Assembly: GCA_011503125.2 (NCBI GenBank)
Contig: WWBZ02000001.1
Span: 1-64,000 of the forward strand
Origin: Botryosphaeria dothidea
Taxonomy: Eukaryota > Ascomycota > Dothideomycetes > Botryosphaeriales > Botryosphaeriaceae
Direction: 5' to 3'
Length of the DNA: 64,000 nucleotides
In this document: one piece after another, positions 47,701 to 57,379 of the stretch
How the letters are laid out: every line of letters begins with the position of its first letter
How positions within the stretch are numbered: position 1 is the stretch's first letter
Position numbers and translations under genes: made by a program
The notes under the pieces: generated by a model
The model's input: the letters and a program-made list of their open reading frames with translations, nothing else
Told to the model about the DNA's origin: nothing
Database searches by the model: none

Positions 47701-49351
47701 TGGCTCAATGAACACGTTTCACTCATCGTTCATAAGCAGTCTCTTCAACAAATCAAACAAGATCAAACTGCATAGAGACAACCTCCCTCCTGAACCTCGA
47801 TTCTATAAGGATCTTATTGCTCACCCTTTTCGAGCTCAATTTGAACAAGCACTGCAAGAGGAGCTTAAAAAGTGTGAAGCAAAGGGGGTGTGGATGCTCG
47901 TACCAACTCAACAAGCCCGTGAACAACACAAAGAGATCATTCCACTCACATGGGTTTTCAAATATAAGTTTGATGAGAACGGTTATCTCGTCAAATTCAA
48001 GGCACGCATCTGCGTTCGCGGCGATTTACAAACAACTCATCAAGATACGTACGCAGCAATACTTGTAATGCGTATCTTCCGTGCAATCCTCGCAATTATT
48101 GCAGCCTTTGATCTTGAGACTCGTCAATTTGACGTAGTCAATGCCTTCCCTCACGTTCCTTTGCAAGAGCATGTCTTTTGCGAACCTCCTGAAGGCATGG
48201 ATATTAAAAGGGGACTCATTCTGCAACTTCTTAAAGCCCTATACGGTCTTAAACAATCACCAGCGTTGTGGCAACAACACTTTTGCAATTCTCTTGAAGA
48301 AATTGGACTTCAAGCAATCCCAGATGCCCCTTGTCTATATCGAAACGATCACTACATTGTCTTTTTCTTCGTTGACGATGTCATTCTTGCTTACAAGAAG
48401 CAAAATGAACAATACGCAACCTTATTGCAAGCTCAACTTACCAATCGTTACGAGATGAGGACAATAGGAGAGATCCAATGGTTTTTGGCCATTAGGATCA
48501 TTCGAGACCGTCCAAACCGCAAGATTTGGCTCTCTCAGGAGTCATACGTCATTGGCCTTGCCAACAAATACAATCTGACTCTCTCAAGGACGGCAACCCC
48601 TCTCCCTGATCACGAGGACTTGGTCACAAATTACGAGGACTACGCGACTCCGCAAGAAGTGTATAACTACCAAAGCAAAGTTGGATCATTGCAATTTATT
48701 GCAGCAAGCACCAGGCCTGATATTACATTTGCTTGTGCAAAGCTGGCTGAGCATCTTGCAAATCCATCTTTACGAACCTCGCACTTTGCTGGGAGAGTCC
48801 TCAACTATCTGAACAACACTAGAAAGTTGGCCATTTGTATTCATGGAAACGACACGGAGGAGAGCAGCGTTTTCACAATAAGTAGTGATGTAGTATTTGC
48901 AAACGATGTCGAGACTCGCAGAAGTCATTAAGGTTCACTATTTATGCTATTTAACGCACCTATGGATTGGAAAGCCATAAAACAACCAACTGTTACAACT
49001 TCCTCCACCGAAGCTGAACTACTCGCCTTATCAGAAACCTCACGGCAATTGTATTAGTGGAAACGTCTTTTCCAAGCAATCCAGTTCGATCCAGGACATG
49101 AGATCGAAGTCCAGTGCGATAACACTCAAACCTTGCGCCTCATGAGAAAGAGAATAATACAACTATCAACCAAGCTTCGCCATGTCGATATTCATCATCA
49201 TTGGCTAAGGCAGGAGACTTAACTGGGCAACATCCAATTTAAGTGGACTCCGACAGCAGAGATGATAGCTGACGGACTTACCAAGGCTTTACCAAAACAA
49301 AAACACCGAATCTTTGTCAACCAACTTGGCATGGAAGAGATTCCGGAGTAA
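44759..49351 (+). pseudogene. Copia gag-pol polyprotein (about 1530 residues, about nine stops)
   Basis: One continuous frame from ATG 44759 to TAA 49349-49351 without frameshift. About nine TAA/TAG codons (for example 45233, 47285, 48929) fit CAA, CAG or TGG changed by RIP. Gag contains a short Cys/His cluster CVCGAYHWWNKC (about 45530). Protease: WIADTGSTHHVC (about 45860). Integrase: FDLIHM, FFRSDNET (46650) and NGSSERSG (46756). RT: WVFKYKFDENG, FDVVNAFPHVPL and intact FFVDDVIL (about 48370). RNase H: SSTEAELLALSE (about 49000) and KLRHVDIHHHWLR. Length matches copia polyproteins, and long open stretches of 466 and 407 residues survive. Confidence 0.92.
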
Positions 49352-49631
49352 AAACTCATCAATTCGATTCACTAACACTCAACAAATTGATTCAAAGACT
49401 CTCATTATTATCCAGTACTTTTTTTGATTTGGCACTAAAAGTCATATGATTAAGCAAAGGATAACTCAACTTGTCCGTTCAACTATCTATTTCCTTACGA
49501 AGCCGCAGACAAGCGTCAAATCACGTTTTTCAACAACGTCCCCAGTTATTTTTGTTATTATAAGCAATTCACGAACTCAACACTATGGATTTGTCGCATA
49601 TTGCCTTATCCGGCAACACGCGAAGGGGGTG

Positions 49632-49767
49632 TGTTGGAAATATTGTCTCAGAATGCTCCGAATTAGGTTTAGCGTCAAATAGTCTATATAGCAGGCACCC
49701 TCTCATACCCCTCTCATGAGACATGCCAACAATCCAGACAATAATCAAATCAACTTGATTTCCAACA
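49632..49767 (+). repeat. 3' LTR of copia (136 bp)
   Basis: Same ends and length as the 5' LTR; preceded by gcgaagggggtg. Confidence 0.95.
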
Positions 49768-50100
49768 ATAACTGAATCCTTAAGTAACTAGAGACTACCT
49801 GCAACTAAATAGAAGCAGTTGACAGATCATTATACTAATGACAAATATCAAAAATAGCATTCTTACCACAACGCATTAACAAGTATATCAAAACTTAATA
49901 CGTTAGTGTTGCAGATAATTTGACAGCCGATCTTAATTTCCATCATGTCCAAATTCGCCGCATTGCCTGCATCGTCGTCGCTCCGTCGTATGCCCACCAG
50001 ATTACGCACCATTTTGACGTATTTCCTGTAAAATCTACTTGTTAATAGTAGCTTTATCGATCAAGCTCTCACCATCCTAAATCGTAATAGTTCCTCACTA
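49768..50100. other. Spacer without recognised content
   Basis: Sequence between the copia LTR and the transposase stop; probably the 3' flank of the Fot1-like element, but no terminal inverted repeat could be paired. Confidence 0.5.
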
Positions 50101-51396
50101 CTAGATCAGTTTTTTCTGGCACTTCATGCGTCGCGTTGCGGCCTCGTTTGCCTTTTGAAGGCTCGCGACTTCTGCCTGCAAAAGGACAGCCGAATGCGCC
50201 ATCATCTGAGCCCCCTTTGCAAGCTGATTTAGCGCTTCATTTACCGGCGTTGGTGAACTATCCCGATGTCTTGTAATCTGGGTCCTAACCAGCTTAGTTT
50301 GGGAGGCTAGTCTAGCTGGGTTGTGCGATGTTCGGGGGTCCCAAGTTGCGGCCTTTGCCTGCGGGGGTGTCGGCGTCCGAAGCTTGACATCGAGCTTGGA
50401 AATCACGGCCTCTTGATCGAGCGGAACTAGCCCTGCACCTTGGAACCCACCTACGATATTCTGCTTCGTGAAAGCGACTTCAAACGCCGCTTTTAATGCT
50501 GGCAAAAATTCGAGTTTCGTGATGTGATCGACATACGATCGCATGAGCTCTTCGACCTGCTTTCCGTACGCCTTCTTTAGAGGCGCGAAATAGCCCACGC
50601 CAAGCGGCTGGAGGAGGTGCGATGAATGGGCAGGCATGCAAAGCGTGATGATCTTGCGTTCCTGGGAGAAGGTGTCGAATTCAGCCGAATTGTGGCTTCC
50701 ATGGCCATCAAGAATTAGAAGTCTCCAGGCTCCAACTTCGCGCTCTTTTGTGTGCTTCTCAAAGTGCTGCAGCCACTGGACGCTAAGCTCGTTTATTGTC
50801 CAGCCGTTATCGCTTACTGCGATCGTCTAATCGCGTAGTACATCGTCGCTATACCAAGCACAAAGGTGGTATTGTCCCTTGAATATCACGAACGGCGGAA
50901 TCGCCCAGCCCTTGGCGTTAACTCCCTAGGCCACCGTAGCCCACTCGCGATTGCCTGGCTAAGCCGCCTTTGGTCGGCCACGTCGCTCTGATGCCGTAAT
51001 AACTATTCCGGCTATGATTATGCCTATAAGGAAGCCGGCTTCGTCGAAGTTGTACATGTTACCGTCCACGATGCCGTACTTTGCGATGGTATTCCGGACG
51101 AGCTCGAACCATCGTGTAATTAGCTCTAGATCTTCACATTTGGCTCTCTGGTAGTCGTACTTGCGATTCAGACGTGTTTTTAGCTCGGGAGTCCGTTTCG
51201 CGAAATTGGAGGCTCATTTGACGCCAACCTTGCCACTAGCGCGATTAGCAAGTAGTTTATTAGCTATTTCTTTAACAGCACTTAAGCGGGGTAAGAACCC
51301 TCGCAAATCTAGGTCGAGAATACGTTAAATAATAACTAATTCTTTAAGGACCGTTAGTTTCTAAGAATTGGGCGTATAATCGCGTCGCGAAGGGAT
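50101..51396 (-). pseudogene. Fot1/pogo-type DDE transposase, N-terminally truncated
   Basis: Minus strand. From the right: PSRRD, a CENP-B/Tc5-type helix-turn-helix segment RGFLPRLSAVKEIANKLL, FAKRTPELKTRLNRKYDYQRAKCEDLELI, catalytic YNFDEAGF (51033-51055), KGQYHLCAWY, ILDGHGSHNS (50693-50725), HSSHLLQPLGVGYFAPLKKAYG, then a Lys/Arg/Ala-rich tail to TAG at 50101. The third catalytic Asp, normally in the QPLDVG motif, reads Gly (codon near 50602), not a RIP change. Five or so RIP-type stops occur before 50820. The first N-terminal helix is lost at the border with the inverted-repeat element. Confidence 0.85.
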
Positions 51397-51401
51397 GCCG
51401 T

Positions 51402-51958
51402 TGTGATGGCTTGTATCCGGCGCACTCGCGGAAATACAGTGGCTTACTATCTACGAGAAGACTAAGCTAAAGAGAAAAAGAAACGAGATTCGAGTAGCGA
51501 GAGCATCTTTTATATATCCTTCTAGGTTCTCTTTTGCTGGTAACGAGTTATAGGATCTTCTTGTTGAGCTTCAGGTCAGCCTCTATCGTATGCCCTATAC
51601 GGACCTCCGCAGGCAGCACACTTCTCTATAGCTGACGAACAGCTCTCCTCTTTGTGGTCGCTACATGCGCACTTGACGCATCTCTCCTCTCCCATACAGC
51701 GGAACTGCTGGTGGTCCTTGTTACGGTTTGAACCCTGAAGGTGCCTTGGATGGATCCTGCGGCGAGACCCTGGGTCGAGAGGACCCTGAAGCTCAACAAG
51801 AAAACTCTGCAACTCGTTACCAGTAAAAGGAACCCTGGAGAGATATATAAGCAGCGCTATCTTGCTCAAACCTTCCTTCCTTTTCTCTTTAGCTTAGTCA
51901 TCTCGTAGATAGTAATGCTACTGCATTTCCGCGAGTGCACCGGATGCAAGCCATCACA
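51402..51958. mobile_element. Long inverted-repeat (foldback) element, 557 bp
   Basis: Starts tgtgatggcttgtatccgg and ends ccggatgcaagccatcaca. The outer 80 bp pair almost perfectly, and weaker pairing continues inward to about 175 bp (ctggtaacgagtt and cttgttgagcttcagg in both arms). The centre, read on the minus strand at 51576-51869, encodes CVKCACSDHKEESC and CAACGG, a zinc-knuckle-like pattern. A related single end lies at 55733. No target duplication is seen (left gccgt, right gtcct). Confidence 0.7.
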
Positions 51959-52240
51959 GTCCTAGCTTTGGCACTTGAGGCAGCGTCTTGGGCGGGGGCG
52001 GTATTCGAACACGTTAGTGTACGCTGTCTCTCCACCAACATCAATTATCTATCGGGCAAGGAGAGAATCTGCCTCACTCCTCTTAGAGAGGTAGATTACT
52101 ACGAAGCCGTACAAGCAGTTGCCTGGCTTGCTCAGCCAGCGAGTTTGCAAGACTTCAACGTCATTTTCTACGTTAATAATCTGGCTAGCGTCGGTGTCAC
52201 GACCAGCATCGATGCACGACTAAGATGGGTTCCAAACTAA
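51959..52240 (-). pseudogene. LINE ORF1 fragment with zinc-knuckle start
   Basis: Minus strand reads WLSKPGNCLYGFVVIYLSKRSEA, then VGGETAYTNVFEYRPRPRRCLKCQS, the usual ORF1 sequence leading into CCHC knuckles in fungal LINEs. It is cut at the edge of the inverted-repeat element. It does not match ORF1 of LINE-1 or LINE-2 here, so it is a third LINE family. Confidence 0.6.
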
Positions 52241-53337
52241 TAAAGTTCCTAAGCTAAAGAAGAAGAAGAAGGAGAGGAGGAGGAGGAGTAGGGGCAGGAG
52301 GAGCTAATATATATGTGGGCGGCGCTAAGCGAGGAGGTGAATGGCCAGGCAGCAACGGAGTGAGTGAACGAGTGTCAGTTCGCGATAGAAGTGCCTGAAG
52401 AATTAAATGAAAACTGTTGTCTAAGAAATAAGGGGATTCTGGTTGACAGCTTCTTAGGCCTCTTCTCTAAGATGCCACCTCCTTGTAGCAATTTTAGTAT
52501 TTTGGGGGAAGGCTATTAAAGCCTTAACTCTGCGCTGTGTTTGAAAAAGGAGTCGGAGGGTTAACCTTACCCCTAGTGCTTCCTTTAGGACTTTCTTGCC
52601 ACTAAGTACTCCTTGCACTCTAGGACTAAGTGTTTTGGGGTTTATTCACCCCGCAACTACATCGGATAGTAGAGCTTCTATTGATCCGTGATGGAAAATG
52701 AGCTCAATTACCTCCGTTATCTGTTATTGGATAGCATATTAGCTTAGTCATTCATTCTGAGACGCCTTGGGGATCAATACCACGAGCGCCTCAGCAACCA
52801 AGCAATCAAGTCATTCATTCATCGATTCCGACCGATTAAGCGCAAATTCCATCAATTCGATATTGTCGAATTTTGTGGTGAACAGTTGATGGAAAATGAG
52901 CTCAATCACCTCCGTTATCTGTTATTGGATAGCATATTAGCTTAGTCATTTATTCTAAGACGTCTTGGGAGCAATACCACGAGCGCCTCAGCAATCAAGT
53001 AATTAAGTAATTGTCAGAATATAAGGCAGATTAGCACGCACTGGTAACAGTGCGGCGTCGTACTTTTGCAGTTCGACAGTAATTTATTCATCGATTCCGA
53101 CCGATCAAGCGCAAATTCTATTATATTATAATCCGGTGGCGGATGCCGCTGGCAGGAGATAGGACGTCATCTTATTTCCCCCTTACCGACTATATATCGT
53201 ATTTACTTATTAAGGAAAGGCGTTATAAAAGATAGGGATTTTAATAAGATGCGGATTATATTAGGCCTATATCGTAAGGTGATGTCGATTATCGTCGAAA
53301 TGTGAACGTACTATATACCTATATTAACTCTCCCCTA
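52241..53337. repeat. Intergenic region with a 198-bp tandem duplication and a 68-bp insertion
   Basis: A purine-rich tract lies at 52256-52310. A unit beginning tgatggaaaatgagctcaat is present at 52689 and again at 52887, about 198 bp apart, with the second copy slightly RIP-altered. The second copy is enlarged by 68 bp at 53012-53079 between taat repeats. No coding region recognised. Confidence 0.75.
53012..53079. mobile_element. 68-bp insertion with TAAT duplication
   Basis: Absent from the first copy of the surrounding tandem repeat. It starts tgtcagaat and ends ttcgacag, flanked by taat at 53008-53011 and 53080-53083. Too short to code; may be a minute non-autonomous transposon. Confidence 0.45.
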
Positions 53338-53779
53338 TGTTACGGCGCAGCCTTTACAGAACCTGGTTAAATGGGATAAGGAGGGCAAGCGGGGCGCCGA
53401 CGTGTCCGCGAAAGAAATCTACCCAGTGGAGTCACGTGACTCCCCAGTTCAACTGTTCAAAGCCTTGGTACTCTGAACTTATAAACCCGCCAGTTTAGTG
53501 GTTCAACCTCTTAGCAAATTAAACTTACGAATTATTAGATTATATAGAACTCTCCTACGTATATAAACCACGTTCCTTAGATAGCTTTAACCTTCGTGGT
53601 CAACTTCGCAATAGAATTTGGACTCTATTGGTAATAAGGCCTTCGCACGCAGTGCTCAGTCTTCAGTCATCTACTCGTTCCTCGCGTACCTCTTCTTATA
53701 CCCACTCAAAGAAAACCCTCGATAGGTTTTCTCCCCCTTTGGTGTTTGGATCCTTAGAGGTAGAGGCCCGCTCGTTACA
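53338..53779 (+). repeat. Solo LTR, chromovirus family (442 bp)
   Basis: TGTTACGGCGC to CTCGTTACA with 7-bp inverted ends. Shares its 3' half with the LTR at 2344-2821 (tatataaac box, cttcgcacgcagtgct, gatagaggcccgctcgttaca-like end), while the 5' half has diverged. No internal region and no matching target duplication. Confidence 0.85.
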
Positions 53780-54196
53780 ATAAGGAGAGGTTTATGTATC
53801 CATCTAGGGCGCTTAGCGGTTTAAACCGTAACGGTTCAAACCATAATAAGTCTCGCCACAGGATCTACCCAAGGCACTTTACGGTTTAAACTGTAGCAGA
53901 GTTCACTTCTCGCACGTGTAGCAACGCTATGTGTTAACCTCGTTTCACTCTTTATCACAAAATGGAAGGTGCGAAGGCTCTAGTGTTACGATAGTATACG
54001 GCATATTACTAATTTACTTTTCTTCTTCTCTGTCCTACTTCTACTCTCCGCAACCATTGTCCACGCAAGCTACAGAGCCTTACCGCATATAAGCCAGCTC
54101 GGGAAACATTGTCTAAGGACACTGGAAGCCGCCTTGGTAAATGTTGCTCCGGCAAAACGCAAACATTAACAACAACAAGCCACCTTCGCAAACGTC
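53780..54196. other. Upstream region of the 54197 gene
   Basis: Contains a near-palindromic block gcggtttaaaccg (53816-53830) repeated in part at 53880 (acggtttaaactgt). No gene or LTR; possible promoter of the downstream gene. Confidence 0.45.
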
Positions 54197-55537
54197 ATGT
54201 CGACCAGTACTTCAACCATCTCAGCAAAGCAAGGTAGTTTTTCTACCGACCCAGACCGCACCGAGAAGTTGTGGAGGCTTGTAAGCGCTGCTATAAAGGT
54301 ACCTACAGCAGTCATGTCCGACCGCGCCTCTTCCACCATAAGGAGCTCCGTCGTGAACAAGCCGGTTCCGACCCCGTTCGTTCCACCACGCCCGGGCAGC
54401 GCGCAGTTCGTTTCGGGTGCGCTGGCGCCCCGTGGAATCCTCATTCGCGCCCGGGATGGCTTCTTCCAGCAGACGGCCTTTGAGTACTTCGGCACGCCGA
54501 CGCCTCTTCCAACCATGACGTGTGCTTCGCACTATCGCCGACTGCTCTGTTCAACGTCGCTATGGCTCGAACGAGACATTACATCCATAAACTGCATCAC
54601 CCACCGCTACCGCACCATGGCTGCCGTGAGCCCTCCCCTGCCGCAGCAGGAGTGGATGCTCGAGGCCGCTACCTCGCTGCTCCACTCCGAGGACCTCGTC
54701 CACCCCGATTTCGACGCCGGCCACGACGACGACAGCAAAACCTCCTGGCTCCCCATTCGGCTCTGTGGCGGCAGCTTCCAGCCCAGCGCCGTGCTAATGA
54801 CCAACAAGCCGCAGTGGGAAGAGCCGCCCATCATCTCCTCTCGTGCGCCGTCAAACAAAACATCCGGCCGCGCTCCTCCAAGCAGCAACAACACCACCAA
54901 CAAGCCTCCGGCACTCCCCTCGGTGACCAAATCCGCCGCCGCCACCGCCGCCGCTACGCCACTCTCCGTCACGCCTACCTTCTCATATTGGCTCCGGGCC
55001 CACTGCTTCCTCCACCACGCCCGCTACTCCTCTCTTTCCTCCAGCGCATTTGACCCCCCGCCCACCACCAGGCGCATGAACCTGCACGGCCTCGAAAGCC
55101 ACACTCCCGTCCGCCACAGTTACGCCTGCCTGCCCTACCTTAGCATCGAAGTCCGCTCCGCCGCCGCCGACGACGCCGCCGACGTCACCAGCCTACACCG
55201 GCTTGCCGCGAGCGGAGCGACGGCACTGTGGAACCGCGCAAGACTGCGTGGTAGTAATGATAACTACGAAGATGGCGCTGCTGCACTTCGCCACTTTGGC
55301 TTGCTGCTGGCGGGGTGTTCGTGGGAGCTGTACTGCATGACTGCTGTGGCGAGGAGTGGCGGCGAGGAGGGCGCGGTGGCGTGGCGCGGCTGTGAGATGG
55401 CGCATTTGGCTGGGGGCAGGCTGACAGGGAGGGAGGACGTCGGGCAGCTGGTGGACTGGATTAATGAGATCCACTGCTGGGGCAACACGGCGTATGCGAC
55501 TGCGTGCGTGAACGATGTTTTCCGCACGGATGGATGA
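54197..55537 (+). CDS. Uncharacterised fungal protein, 446 residues
   Basis: Single open frame from ATG 54197 to TGA 55535-55537, GC-rich, without RIP. The N-terminal 130 residues and the 210-270 region are Ser/Thr/Pro/Ala-rich and probably disordered. The C-terminal 190 residues look globular: YWLRAHCFLHHARYSSL, then CLPYLSIEVRSAA followed by helices and a WELYCM strand, ending in VGQLVDWINEIHCWG. This order faintly recalls fungal PD-(D/E)XK-like proteins in which a P.L..E.+ strand holds catalytic acids, but this is inference from layout only. The start could be one of the later Met codons. It is the first non-repetitive gene right of the transposon block. Confidence 0.65.
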   Translation: MSTSTSTISAKQGSFSTDPDRTEKLWRLVSAAIKVPTAVMSDRASSTIRSSVVNKPVPTPFVPPRPGSAQFVSGALAPRGILIRARDGFFQQTAFEYFGTPTPLPTMTCASHYRRLLCSTSLWLERDITSINCITHRYRTMAAVSPPLPQQEWMLEAATSLLHSEDLVHPDFDAGHDDDSKTSWLPIRLCGGSFQPSAVLMTNKPQWEEPPIISSRAPSNKTSGRAPPSSNNTTNKPPALPSVTKSAAATAAATPLSVTPTFSYWLRAHCFLHHARYSSLSSSAFDPPPTTRRMNLHGLESHTPVRHSYACLPYLSIEVRSAAADDAADVTSLHRLAASGATALWNRARLRGSNDNYEDGAAALRHFGLLLAGCSWELYCMTAVARSGGEEGAVAWRGCEMAHLAGGRLTGREDVGQLVDWINEIHCWGNTAYATACVNDVFRTDG

Positions 55538-57379
55538 GGGAGGGGAAGGAGTTGGGTCGCTGGTGCGTGGTGGTGCAACTATTGACGCGGAGATGACGGC
55601 TTAAGCGTTTTGGTGGGATGGATGTCTGTCGGATTGCAGGAACGGGAAAATCGAGAAGTGGATTGGACTGGGGGGGGGTGTGGTGGTGGCTTGGGCTTGG
55701 ACTGGTTGTTCCACCCCTCGACCAGATACACTTGTGAGGGCTTGCACCCGGTATGTTCGCGGGAATGCAGTGGCATTGCTACCTACAAGAAGACTAAGCT
55801 GAAGAGGAAAGAAACAGATGAAAGATGAGAGCAGCGGGAATAAAATACACCCTAAGATATATGCACGAATCCACTCTACAGGGGTCTTTCCGCTTTGGTA
55901 TAAGCCTTCCCGCGCCTTACCGCCTCCTCGCCTCACCAAGGTTCTGCCGCCTATTACTCCCTCCACCTACCCGCCGCCTCACCGCCTCTTTTATCTTGAA
56001 TTGGAAACTCCACCGCGCATCCTTCCGTTCCTACTAATCTTTCGCGAAAGCGCTCTAAATACAGAATAGATAGAAAAGAAATAATCTACAGCTAATATTT
56101 ATCTTAACGCGCTAAGAACGTATAAAATTCTACGTGCGAGAATGTTGGATTTGAGAGTGAAGAGTGTGAGGTCAGAAAAGAGAGTAGATTCTGCCTGTCT
56201 CCTGAAGGGGAGGTTGGTAGGCTTGCTTATATACATAGGTGATAACTACATAACCGAGGATACTAAAGATCCGAGAGAGAGTGCCGATGCGGGGTTGGGC
56301 ATCAAAGAGTGTTGTTATATAAAGGATGGAATATTCGAGATAACTGGGATGCCTGAGGTAGTAAGGCAAGAAAGTCTGACATTTTCTTATTGATGGAAGT
56401 GTACTTAATTAGCAATGCACTTGGATTCAGAAGCATATCCTTTCTAATCGAACATGCAGCCTACAACCCCAGGGCCTATTCATTTTGGCACATTCATCTC
56501 TCCGAAGAAAAAGCACCCAAGAACCTTGATGTTCATACCAAGGCTAGAAGTTGTGAGTCACGCACAATTTCCGGTACTTGCCAATAAAGTTGCTAGTGTC
56601 ATAAGGGTGAAGAAAGCTAAGCCGTTGTTGCTCTTTTGCGCATGCTACGATGCCAGTTAAAGCACAAAGAATAAGAAGCATTGCATTCCTTCATGTGAAT
56701 GTAATAGGTCCCACTCTCCCTCAGATGCCACAAGCCGAAGACCTCTACCGTCTTCCAGGCGTATTCCGGTTGTACGACTCGTGTGGGCATATTTGTAAGA
56801 GAAATAGGCAGGCATTTTTCCCGGCATAGTGGAACGCGTCGATATGATTTGATTGTGGTACGTAATGGATGTTATGTGGTGATAGATGAGATGTAAATAG
56901 AACGGTTTATCCAATTTCTGCGGCCCTAAAGCTTTTAATGTTGACGTTGTCGAAATAGTCTTTGAGTTTTGTGCCGGCAGTCTTAGCGAAGAAAATTTGA
57001 CACTCATCATGACAATAAGTGGCTTTTCAGGAGTGCGTGGTCGCGCTTCGTTGCGGTGTTTCGCCATTTCGGCAACGTCTGTTGTGATCGCCTCACCCTG
57101 TCCGGCCTCCACCGAGCCACCCACTTCTGAACGGTTGTACCATTCACACATCCGATGCCGAAATCGAGCAACCGCCCTCTAATTGGAAAGCCAATCAAAT
57201 GCGACGGAAAAGTGAAGAGCGTCGTCATCTCAAGCTTGTATTTATACAGTGCTTGGGGACGGGCTTCTTGTTTCCTCCCTAAGCGCATGCAACATCCCTA
57301 GCAGCGACGTTGACCTGTCTTGTTTCAAAACACACCCTTCTCAGCCCTTAATTGCCGTGTCCTGGAGATTCTCGTCGCA
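55538..57379. other. Intergenic region with a stray transposon end
   Basis: At 55733-55850 the sequence tgtgagggcttgcacccgg and the following aagactaagctgaagagg match one arm of the inverted-repeat element at 51402-51958; no second arm was found. The remainder (56140-57300) contains only short frames without recognisable domains. The last few hundred bases are the likely promoter of the permease gene. Confidence 0.5.

Larger units (their letters stand above)
44411..49767 (+). mobile_element. Ty1/copia retrotransposon, full length, lightly mutated
   Basis: 5357 bp with two 136-bp LTRs (TGTTGGAAAT to TTTCCAACA), a primer site matching initiator-tRNA-Met, a gag-pol frame of 1531 codons and a purine tract gcgaagggggtg just before the 3' LTR. 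The order protease, integrase, RT, RNase H is the copia order. Flanks are taaaa and ataac, not a clear target duplication, which suggests recombination or deletion at a border. Confidence 0.93.

Noticed and set aside
51935..52240. 101-codon plus-strand frame
   Set aside because: The minus strand of the same bases reads as LINE ORF1 leading to a zinc knuckle, which explains the openness better.
54607..54972. Antisense frames within the 54197 gene
   Set aside because: Expected shadows of a GC-rich coding sequence; low-complexity content and no homology recognised.
56657..57151. 164-codon minus-strand frame upstream of the permease
   Set aside because: No recognisable domain, overlaps the likely promoter region and competes with other short frames; no splice or codon support.
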